DNA of 64,000 nt from Opisthorchis felineus (Eukaryota > Platyhelminthes > Trematoda > Opisthorchiida > Opisthorchiidae), in NCBI GenBank assembly GCA_004794785.1, contig SJOL01005865.1:675901-739900 (forward strand). The letters run 5' to 3'. Position numbers and translations under genes: made by a program. Positions 29,501 to 41,500 of this stretch are shown here, in pieces. Each line of letters begins with the position of its first letter. Positions within the stretch are counted from its first letter, which is position 1. The notes under the pieces are model-generated. The model saw only the letters and a program-made list of their open reading frames with translations. It was not told the origin of the DNA and ran no database searches.

Positions 29501-32500
29501 AGCGGTTTCAGACTAGACAGCCGTCTCATCATTCTAATGCGAGCACCGTTCTCCTGTTACTGGTCCTCTTGAACATTACCTTGACGCAGAAAATCTGTCA
29601 TAAAATGAACGCACCGACAATTGACTAGGTGGCCACTTACACCACACCTGAGGTAAAACTGGCCAATGTTTTAAGGTTTTATCGAGGTTGCTATCAAGCT
29701 GATCATGCGGATGAAGCAAGACCCGGGCAAAAATTCAACAAAACTTACGCTGCGTAGAAACTGTTCGAACCACTCGAAGCCAGTATCCTTACAGGCAGCA
29801 ACCACGTCCGTGATGTTCATCACTTTACGAAGTAGTTTGACGGTTTCCTTGTCTCGAACAGGGCTGAACCACATGGTTTGAAAGACTTCGTTCACCAGTT
29901 TCTGTAAAAACGGCGGATCAAAATACAGGTCTAAGCGGTCATGAAAAATAAACCGGCTAGAAATGAATAAACCATCCAGTCCATCTTGAAATTGAAAGAG
30001 TGGGTTGTAGCAGTATGGAAAGATATTGCCGAAATACACAGAACATCGGACGTAGAATGCACCACCAAGCGCCACTTTGCACACCCAGTGTTCTTCAGAG
30101 CCATCTGAGTCACAGGTTGCACACTAGTGTTATAAGACGTACAGAACGGTCCGAAGAAGATGGAATCCCGTTCCACTAGTGTTAGTAATAGATTTATGAC
30201 CCTGGTTCGGAGACACAAAGCTCTCCCGGAAGGGAAGCTCCGAAGAACAATTACAAATCAAACCTGGTACACAGCCCTAAAAATGACGCACGGATGGGTT
30301 TTTCATCTTAATCAACGTGTTTCAATAAACAGGTGAGATACAAATCATGTGGCAACAGCATATATATCTTCAAGAACTTATAGTTTGGTTATGGCTCTAC
30401 GCGGAGGTAGGCTGCGCCGGTAGCCACCAAAAGCCAAACACTTATGTGACTAACTTTACAATCAGAAGGCTGGGTGTAGGCAGTTTAAACAGAATCAATC
30501 TGAAGGTGCACCACAACTTTTAGCGAAGAAAAAGAGAAACCAAAGAGCATGTGATACCTTAATTCCTTCTTCGTCATTAACACGTCTTATCATCTTCACA
30601 CAGATTTCTGCAACTCGTGGAAAGTCCGGTTGTTCCAGGCAAATGTCACGCAATATCCGGATAACTCGCTTCCTAACGCTAACACCCTTGTCAAGTATAC
30701 GTTCGGCAAGCATCGGGTAGTACTGCGCCGTGAGTTCCGGTTTACGTCCTAGAAATCGTCCTAGGAGATCGACGGCCGCCTCCCGCACCGAGGTAGATGT
30801 GTCCAGCAGTCGAGAGTGGACAGCTCGCTCGATATCAACACGTGCAAGTACGTCGGGGTCGGCCTCGACAACGGCGGAGAGACACCGCAACGCCTTGGTT
30901 CGGACCGGAACGGAGGATTCGCTCACAAGCTTGAATAGATAAAAAGCGGCAATTAGCGCCTCTGGTGACTTTGTCAAGTACTAAGCGAATAAGTTTGAAA
31001 GTTGTGGAAAATTTGGCATTTCTGGTATACATTACCTTGCATATTTGTGACAAGTAGACGTCAAAGCTTTGGGAGAAAGGTCGAAGACTAGCAAGGTATC
31101 TGCACACAAGACAACCATCCTCGTAGTCAAGTGTTCCGTGGAATACAAGTGAGTTCGGTTGAGCTTCGGTGTGTTTGGTCCCATGACGTCCGGGACGCGG
31201 AGGAAGAAAAGTGCTCCAGAACCGCCGTCGTTGACGCCAGGTATCAGGTGGCTCTCTGATTTTGTAAAGTATATGGTGGCGCCGTCGTTCGGAAATCGAC
31301 AGCACAAGTTCGTAATCTTCAGCGGATAGTTTTGTATTGATGCCTGTTGATTCTGACAAACCATTCTCTTGGTTTTCGCCTTTGCGTGCTACAGCGGTTT
31401 GTTGAGCGCGTTCAGTTTCCTTTGTACAATCATGCAGCCACTGCGCCAGGTAGAATCTTCTGGCATACTGGAAGAATAAATAGGTGGTTGGACGATCGTT
31501 AGATGATGGTTAGAAAAGCTCTGGAAACAGTAAGATAAACTCCGGATGATGACGTTATGGGAAATCGTGACTTGGGGCACAAACTTTACTCACACAATCA
31601 TCTAAGCGTACTATGAAAACCTCAGCAAAACAAATGAGAGAAAATGGAACTAGGATAACCGGAGCAAGAGTTCAGGCAGGACACTAAACTATCCGTGTTT
31701 GTCAGTACACTACTTACGCCCACCCAGAAAACAATAGACTTATTGAGAAACCTAACCTGACCTACTTTGCTGTTATCATGCTCTGAACCCTGTCATTCGC
31801 TAAAGCAGAACCCAACGACGGGTACGACATTTTAGTCGTGGAGGGAAGCAGAACATCGATTTATCCAAGCGGTAATAAGGCACCCCTTGCCTATAACCTA
31901 TAAAAACGAGCGACTTCGACCGAACTGAAAGCAATCACTATTTACAGGGAATAATGCTTCGAACAGTAAAACCGCTCGACTCTTGTATCATGGGTTGATA
32001 TACAGTCGTATCAGTGAGAGGGGTTTGAAGAGCGAGGACGCTGTACATCGATTTCCGGGATGTGACTAGCGATGTAGGTAAAGGAAAACAACCTACCACG
32101 GCGGTTGGGCTCGCATCTTCGGCTGCCAAGTAGTCAAGAACCGCATCGCGTAGAGCTTGCACCCGATCAAGTTGTGCGATTGGGTCAATTACTTGACTCC
32201 GTTTGGTAGGCTTCTTTTTGTACTTTTTCGAATCCTTCAGATTTCCACGTGATTCGGAAGCATTTTCAATTTCCTCAGAGGGATAAGATCCGTCATTCTC
32301 TGCAGAAACAGAATTCTCTGTTTTGTTTTTTCGTCTCGTTTGACCCTGGCGGAGAGTAGCCTCATCCTCGGGTGTGATGTCAGGTTGCTGAAAATGATCC
32401 GTATGGCTTTCCGACTCACCATTTATATCTCCATTCCTATCTTCAACCTTGACTTTTTCTTCCCCATCGTCGTGTGCATCTTTGCCGTCGTTATCTTGAT

Positions 32501-35500
32501 CATCTTCATCAGAATGATTCTCTTCCAAAAGGTCCCGGATAACCGCATCAATGTCGTTCTCTTTGAGCTGGCTAGTTACCGCATCTCGTCGCAGCGTTGA
32601 TGCAACCGTGCCCAGGTAGTCAACACTGGCAACTCTGACGCTTTGATCCAAAGATTTGTTATTGAATTGCTGGACCAGAAGGCTTCCAAGGAGACTGAGC
32701 ATGACCTCCGCAGCTGGCCATTCAGGTTTGTTAACTGCTAGGAGTAGGTCATTGACAAAATTTTCAAAAATCATTCGGTAGTCATCTTCACCCTTGACAG
32801 TTGATCTGAAATCGAATAAACGTGGTAAATGATGAGTAGACTACGGTTCACAGAAGGAAATGAATGAAAATGAGGTGCCACGGCTGAGTGGGGAAAACCA
32901 TTGTCCAGATAATTAAGAAGCATAGCAAGACTAGGTGGTTCGTCAAACATCAGAATAGTACAGTTGTCTGAAGAGAGGATCCTGTTAATCGATCCTCTGA
33001 AGCTTGTACTAAGTATTAGCAATCTGAGAAGACCACCTACCAGCTGGGACAGCGGAACAGTTTTGGGCACTTTTTGGTCAAAATCCTCGTGGTACTGTCT
33101 CCATACTTCCCTAAATGCGGTCAGTCACAAGTCTGACCGGCATTTCTGGGGTCATGCACCCAACACCCTATTAATTGTTAACGTCCAGATTTACCTGATA
33201 TTCGTTATACTCGACGGTGGTGGGATGAAAATCTTTACACACTTACGGATTCACGCCTCTTTCGAAAGCGTACGAGTCAGTCGTGTTAACCCTATTCTGT
33301 CGCTTCGCGGTTACCATGGTTGAATATCTTGAGTTTATGCTCTACTGATATGGAAGCAATTTCTCGTTCCCACTGGATTCTGTGGAAGGGCAGATTGGGA
33401 CTGCTTGGGAGGCTTGGAAATTCTAACCCTTTCAAGTTATGCACAGCAAAAACTGCAGGACTGAGATACACCAAACAGAGCACCAAAATAGGCTTCAGTT
33501 GGTTTTCTTGTGTTCGCGGAAGTGACCATATTTAGTCGGTTCCTTCAGGCGGTCTTTCCTGAAGGGAACGGTCGAGCCCTGAGCATAAATTTCCCCATGG
33601 ATACAAGACCAGCAAACAAGCAAATTTGCAATAACAGCCATAAAGTTTGAACAAGCAGGATACAAAAACAGACACAGATACAACAGATACATACTTGCGA
33701 AGGAAGACCAAAAGAAACGTATGGGCGGTCCGCAATGCGTTGCGATAGGAGTTGATTACCAGGACCTCATCATCCGTTTTCTGCTCCTCACTGGGACCAG
33801 ACATAGACGGATCAACTGCCTCTTTGGAGGCTGAATTAGATGTCTCTTCGGAAGTCGCCAACTTAGCATCAAGTGGCGTGGGTAGGACGATTACAGACTG
33901 AACTAACAGCAGTGCTAAAGCAGTCAGCATCTGGATGCTATCTTCCGTGTTTAACCTGAGGGGATACAGGGAGTAGGTTGGTCGAGACAGTATTGGAACA
34001 GGACAAAATGAAGCGACCATAAAGACAGACAGTAAACGATAAAAGCAAGAAGAGTAGATGGAACTGAATGTTCCAATGTGGTTGGGGTATACAGGGTTTA
34101 GACAATGATGACAATTACGAGTTATTTTAACGGTTTGACCGACCACATAAGCCATGTATAAAAAAAATACACAGAAGCCGACTTTCTTTAAGATGGAGTG
34201 GCAACATATCAAACGTGGAATCGTGATGAGAAAAAGCAATTGAAGCAAATCTTCATCCAAGTCACCAGTGCATGCTTCTGATTAGAGGAGCAGATATAGT
34301 AAAAGCGTTTATTCGTATCATTAAGCCCACCTGTAGTTTCTTAGGTTCCGCTTGCTCGACGGTAAACGTGCCAAACTGGCCAAAATCTCCTCGATAATTA
34401 GCTTGCGATGTGGTTCGTACTGTGAAAAAATTGCTGTAACCAGTTCCAAAGCGGCCAGTTGCAATTCGCTGACATTCTCGACGAAGAATGCAGACACACC
34501 AATACTAGAGAGCGCAAGGATCAATCCGTCAGTCAGACGCTGCATTTTGACCAGTTTTGCCAAATTCAGTACAAGTTCGACTAGTTTGTGATAAAGTTGG
34601 ATTATAGCCCGTGGCTTGTGGACGTCCCGTTCTCGAGCACGCCGGGACTTTATACTGCTTTGGTTTTCTACGAAAAGAGTAAAGAGAACATGCGGGAGTA
34701 ACACATTGCTTGACAACAAATAGCTCGAGGATAACGCAATAAGCTACTTACAACGCAAAAAGCTAGCCAATGACGGCGGCGACAAAACAATCAGGGTTCT
34801 TCAGAGGGAGTTACTAACTGGAAGTGGACAAACGGATGTAAATAACTGGACCGAAAGCAGACTACTGGAAAAAAACTAGGAGCAGGACTCCATATATATG
34901 AATCTCGAGAACAAATGAAGCAAAGTCAGTTATTCAGCAGACTACTGTGCCATCACAGCCCTTTTCGAAATCGGAAAAAATCGCCTTTTGGAGTTCCCTT
35001 TGAAGTAAGCGAAAGTGGAACTGGCGCGTGCTGTTCACATTCTAGAAGGATTGACTCCGTGAATGTGTACGCTTCGAAGGTGGCCCCGAATCCATAATTC
35101 AAAGATAAACCGGAACGACCAGAACTGACTCCCGTGTGCAGAACTGCCCTCTCACCGCTGCAATCCGAATGGTTTAATTTATCATGTACTTGTTTTATTC
35201 CTTCGGTACGCTTAATTCGCCGAAACGAATCGGGTATCGAGTGGTAATGCTCAGTGTAGGAATAACAAGGTCTCAGTCGGGTCGGCCTTTAATGTTGGGA
35301 AGTTCATACCCATAATCGTTGATTCGCGTAAACTTTCAACCTAGGGTACTTCAGGTTTCCCGGCTATTGTCATTATCGCACTACGCAAATAGCACTTAAA
35401 GAACACCGGTACTTGATTTCCGCATTTTGTCTTCTGATCAGTGGTCTACTTCAGGCGGCCTATGTGGGCAAAGAGCTCGCCAAAATGGAATAAGTTTGCA

Positions 35501-38500
35501 GATGCTCGCTTGATCCGAGTGATTCTACAGTTTCTTTCAAGAATGGGGAGTATTGACAGCGGTATAGATAAGTTAGCGGTGGGTCTTTCAGTGCCCGTTG
35601 CTGAATAAAGCATAAAGCAGGCTCTGCAGTTGTTCCCATGTTTATCAATCGATCAATAGGGTTGTGAGGATCTTTTAAGACGATATCGGTTCTCTGAATA
35701 AGTTGGGAGAGGTGTTCTATCTGGAGGGGATCTTCTGGTAATAAAATTAGAAAAGGAAGTCGTCCCCTCGAAAGGGGTTCCATCAAAATGGAAAAATGTA
35801 TCCTGGCTCCTCCCGATTTTATGACTCACCTTTGGCTGAATTCTCCACCCGATAGGCGGCGTCGAATTCGGGGTAGATGCAATTGATCAGCTGGAAGCGT
35901 ACTGTCTGTATGGTACGTTCTATCACATCCTCAACATAAACTTCGCGAGGCATATCATTGGCAGTCATCAGAAGAAGGGCGGTCAGACCGGCGTTTACAC
36001 TTCGCATGACACGTTCCATGGCCAGTTCGCGCCAGAGCTTGTTTTCGTGCTCATCGGCCTTTTCGTCCTATACAGACACGGAACAGAGATGGCAATGTAT
36101 TCAGAAGTGAGGATCAACAAGCGAATCATGGTATGTGATGGTGGATAGGACGATTTTCTTTTATATGAGCAAAGATAGTGGTCATGAAAAAAGTGTTGGT
36201 GCACAAGGATTACATCACATGCATGATTTTCTGTTGTGTGAATATCCGAAATATAAAGACAACAGCAACCCTCGAAAGTACCAAGGAGCCACGGGCAACG
36301 AAAGAATTTTACATTTCCTTATGTAAAACGGTATAATCTAGTTGTACCGATGACCATGGTATTCTTGCCTGCCCGGCCCCGTGAACTGCTGCTAACATTC
36401 CTTGCACCCCCCCCCCACACACACACACAGAAAAAACCACCTTTCTTTCTCTATCCAGTATCCGTCACCGAAACCGTCGTTTTTACGCTGACAGTAGCAC
36501 AGAACACGGGTGCGACGTTGTCCACACTGTGATTCTAGTCCATTGAGTGAAGGGGTCAGTATGCGAACGTTCCGACAGCATACGCTCAGAGAACAGAGTG
36601 TGGGAAGAGCAAGCCACGATTCGCCAGGATCAACCGTGTTATCCACCAGTACCAGCATATTCTCAAAGTCTTAGTTGCAGTGGGTTGAGGAAATAAACAA
36701 CCAAGCAAACTGTTGATTTGAGGTTACCAGGGATATCAAAGTCCGCCCAGAAAATGAACTCATCAAATTCCTCGCTGCCTACATTACACGTTGAAAAGCG
36801 GCAATTCTGATCTAATAGCGCACACAGGTGGTTAGCTACCATGGGCAAACTCAGCACAAACAATCAGGAAACTGCTGAGATTGTGGTATGTTGATATTGC
36901 AATATCTCGTGGCTAGGTTGCACATCTTTGAAACAGGCACAGATAAATGATGAGCTGAGATTTGCAAAATACACTCATTTGCATACCAATTTGGTTTTCA
37001 CCGAAGACCCGAATGAACCTCTCGTTTATGGTGTTCCTCTTCAAGTGAATGTGCTGCACCAGGCCACCTCATGCTTTAGTTGGTACGATACACCAGTATC
37101 GCAATACATTGTATGAATTAACACACTACACATAAGGTTGCTGTTAAGTCCGGAAGTAAATGACGATATTATAGCATACGACCTATTCAAACGAATCAGC
37201 ACGATTGTGCGATAGTGCAGCGAAATGGTAGTAGTGATGATAATGAAAGTTAAGCAGCATTTTAGAAAGGGTTTAAATTCAAGGAAGAGAACCAGAAAGC
37301 GCTCCGCCATCAAAAATAACTATAGCCATCCTACGGTTGCGAAGAGCTCCAAAAATGTGAATACTCATGTTCAGAGAAATGGAAGTTATGTGGCTTACAG
37401 AGATAGAGATATATAAAAAAACTTCAAAATTGAATACCGGCGAGCATGTTTAGAAAACGGAACCTAGATTTTCCGCTTGGTTAACGTAGATAACGTGGGT
37501 GGTAAGCATGAAGTTTTGCGTAAAATTGTGAACACTCACCGGTCTCAGAGTTGCTATTACGCTTGCACCATCACGTACGTTGAACAGCAACAAAGTCATA
37601 AACTTCAACAGCTGATCAGTAGGAATCTGGTTCGCAACCCGTGTGGCATTCAGTTTGGCTGCGTCGCGACATAGTTCCGCCAACTCCTCGGGAGCTACGA
37701 ATGCCTCAGAATCATCGGTGAACCCCGCCCTGGACGCTCGCTCGGCGACTGTCAACTTTCCGGACCCACTGCCCTCTCCAGAGGTACCTACTGTGTTCAC
37801 TGTCGAGAGCAAGTCACAGTCTTCGACAGAATCTAACACCGCTTGAAGCCGTTGCAAGAACCGTTTTAGGCTTCCAGCTTCGGCACTGAAGGCAGTCATG
37901 GGCGTAATATGATGACGCTTGGTAGGAGTTTCACCAACTGGGATTGTACCGAACCCAACACGTTCGCGACGTCTCCGAACCGGCTCGGATGACTTCCGCA
38001 TTAGATGTGGAAATCTCATCTCGACGGGTTCTTTTAAACGAACTATGGAAAAAAGGATATAAAATTGGAATCAAACATATGTGCAAACAAAAGGTAGCGT
38101 AGGAACTCACGGAGGCATGTACCACCTACCCTCGAAAGGTTCGTCGTCGTCGACTTTCCGTCTTCGTCGCGAGCCCTCTGTGCCACTAGCTGAATCACCA
38201 CCAGGTCCTTCATCATCATCATCCATGCCAGCATAGGACCGTTGGGCAGCGCCACGTAATCCACGGGAGGGAATACACTGAGCGCTGTCCAAATCGTTCG
38301 AGAGATCTACCGTACCCGGTTCAATATCCGGAGCGGCATCACTTTCACCACCACTGGAAACGCGTCAGAGTGAATGACAAATAAATTCAGATTAATGAAC
38401 AGAAACAATGTGCAGGTTCATCGAATAGGTCTAGAACTGCGTAAAAAAAATGGGAACCGAACTGCAAATCTTTCTAGTCTGGAGCTTCAGCCTACACATA

Positions 38501-41500
38501 GAGCACCTACAGCTAAGAAGTCCATTTTCCAAAAAAAGATTTTGCAAGTAAAACTTATGATCTGCCTGTTTGTAAATGAAAAGGTCTATCATTTACTTAA
38601 AACCGTTGTTAGGCAGAGTTCCGCACCGATACCGCTTTACCGCTCGCAGTTAGGCACCACTACGGCCAAGAAGTCTATCCCGCACGAGGTTGGCCAAAAG
38701 ATCAGGCCGCTTGCCGGTCCAACATCAAGGCGAGCTCTGATTAGCCGAAAGTCTGGACACAACAGCCAATCATGATTCAGTATCCGTCGAATACCGGTTG
38801 CCAATGCCGCATCCACAAGGCGCAAGAATTTTCAGAATGTTGTCACCGCATACACTTTACATACGATGCATTGTACATGTGTTTTTGACCTGGTCTTTGG
38901 CGTTTATACACATTGTGCACGGGAACCCTAGCTTGGAAGGTTCAGACCGAGAATTAAGCTGAGAAAATACTGTTATTACAATTGGCGAACAGGAACCCAC
39001 GATGTGTATCGAATTTTATCAGCTCCGAAAATTATTGCAACATCAACAAAAGCAGTCTGAAGAAGCGCAACTGAAGCTCATTGAATCACTGACTCAGAGA
39101 CTGCATTTCTAGACACCAACAGACAGTACTAGTGAGTCTTCCGTTTCTTTAGCTGATGTAGCCGCAAGCCCAATCACGCAGTTCACATTCGACCCTCTTT
39201 CTGGTCATAATTTCGACTCCTGGTTCAAGCGGTACGAAGACACGTTCAAAAATGATATTTCCAAGTTCGATGGCGGGTAGAACGTCAGACTACTACTGTG
39301 AAGACTCGGCACACTGGAGCAAGGACGGTATACAAAGTTCATTCTCCCCAAGCTGCCCACGACCTCAGCTTTGATGAAACGGTCAGAACACTGTTCCAGA
39401 TATTCGGCGATCAAACAACACTGTTCAATATCCGTTACCAATGCCACAAGCTGGTCAAGAAAGATGACGATTTCATCACGCTTGCCGGTGTTGTCAATCG
39501 GGAATGCGAGCGTTTCGACCTCAGCTCAATGACGGAGAACCACTTCAAGTGCCTCATTTTTGTATCCAGTCTACAGTCGCCCCAAGATGCAGACATCAAA
39601 ATTCAGCTGCTTCACAGAATTGAACAGGATGCTGAAATGACGTTGCAGAGACTCGCCACAGAATGGCAACGCCTCATCAATGTGAAGCACGACACGGCTA
39701 TGATCGGCCAGTGGCCTGCTACTTCAAGCAGCTGTGTACACGCAATCAACTCCAACGTCCCAGAGTCCGAGAACAAGCCCGGTCGGAAACATGGCAGGCC
39801 TTACCCAAGTAGCTGGAATTGCGGTGAGTGGCATTTCGCTTGTTATTGCCGGTTTCGGGAACGTATTGGTAGGCCGCATGTGAAACCTACCGAAAATTGG
39901 ACCCGTAATGCCTCCGGCGGTAAAGTGAAATTGACTGTTCCATAAGCTTCAACGTGTACACGGCACAAGCCACGTGCTACCTGACATCATGTCCCACACT
40001 TGATTTATGGGACTGGATTGGGTTGATAAGCTGAATCTGCTGAAAAAGCCGACAAATTCTATTTTCAACCTCAAGCACGCAGCACCCAGATGACCTCGAA
40101 CAAACTCACTTTCCGAAGCTTTCACTTGAGGACCTCCTGCAATGCTGTGCATCTATATTAGCCGACGGGCTTGGACGGGGCACAAAAGCGAGAAACATAC
40201 CGTCCCTCCTCTCCAGTGCCATACCAGTTTTCAGGCCGAAACGCTCAGCACCGTATGCAGCATTGCTCATCGTTGACCAGGGACCGGACCGACTACAGAA
40301 GGCTGGTGTTCTCCAACCGACCAACTGCTCTGCATGGGCTAAACGGATCGTATTGGTGAAGAAGACCAAGGGGACCATCCGCTTTTGCGCAGATTTTTTC
40401 CACCTGTCTTATTGATAAGCTGGATAACTATCAGTACCTTCTGCCTTTTCCAGACGACCTGTCCACCAAACCGGATGGGAAGAAACATTCCGCGAAAACT
40501 GATTTTGTCGTTGCTTACCTTCAGGTTGAAGTTGAGGAAGAATCCCAAGAACTTTTTTGGTCTGTTCCAGTATATCCGACTGTCATTCGGTGGCAAGACA
40601 GCCCCAACCATATTTCAACAGACCATGGATGCGATGCTGAAGGGTGCACCCTGTGTTGCCGCTTATTAGGGTGATCTCATCGTCATGGGTTCCAACTCCG
40701 ACGTATTGCGGCAGCACCTTGATTACATGCTCGTTCGCATTCAGTATTATGGCTTCAGAGTGCGCCGACAAAAATTCACCTTCATGCGGTCGATAAAGTA
40801 CCTCGGATTCGTTATTAACGAACATGGCCGATGACCAGACCCGGAGAACATCGACGTCATTAAACGTGCGACAGCACCTACAGACGCAACACCCTTAAGG
40901 TCCCTCTTCGGTCTAGCCAGTCACTACAGCTCGTTTCTGCCTGCCATGCATCGCCTCCTAGGCCCACTGAACCAGTTACTCACCTAGGACCACAAGTGAA
41001 CATGGTCAGAAGAATGCCAACGCGCTTCTGACTCTGTCAGATAGAAAAGGAAGCTTTGATCGTTTTGCCGTCGAAAAGTTTCATAAAATGCTCTACGGTC
41101 GTCAGTTTCCCTTACTGACCGATCGCAGACCGCTGCTTACTGTGTTTGCTTACTGTGGTTCGAAGAAGAAGATTCCCATGTATACCGCCATCTGTCTCCA
41201 GCGATGGGCCACTCTGCTTCTGGGATACGACTTCAAGTACCAGTCCACCACCAGCCTCGGACAAGCCGACGCACTGTCGCGTCTCACTGATTCAAGTTGG
41301 CCAGGACCAGATGATACTGTGGTCACAACAATTGCCTTGGAACTGGAAGTGAACCGCGCAGTATCGGAAGCATCTCGCATTCTCCCAGTGACTGCTGACA
41401 TGGTCCGCCAGGCTACCGACCAAGACCATGTGCTGCAGCAGGTCATCAAGTACCACCACAATCAATGGCCACGTGCCTGCCCAAAAGACGAATTGAGACC

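Noticed and set aside
32771..33070. MPKTVPLSQLVGG open frame as a NIPBL exon
   Set aside because: Exons 9 and 10 join directly with correct phase and conserved sequence; no fitting splice pair.
35460..35786. 108-codon open frame in intron 7 as a NIPBL exon
   Set aside because: Exons 7 and 8 join cleanly; the peptide does not match the family and lacks fitting phases.
38636..38680. GCAGTTAGGCACC shared by the LTR and the SINE as evidence of common origin
   Set aside because: Match is limited to about 13 bp; probably chance.
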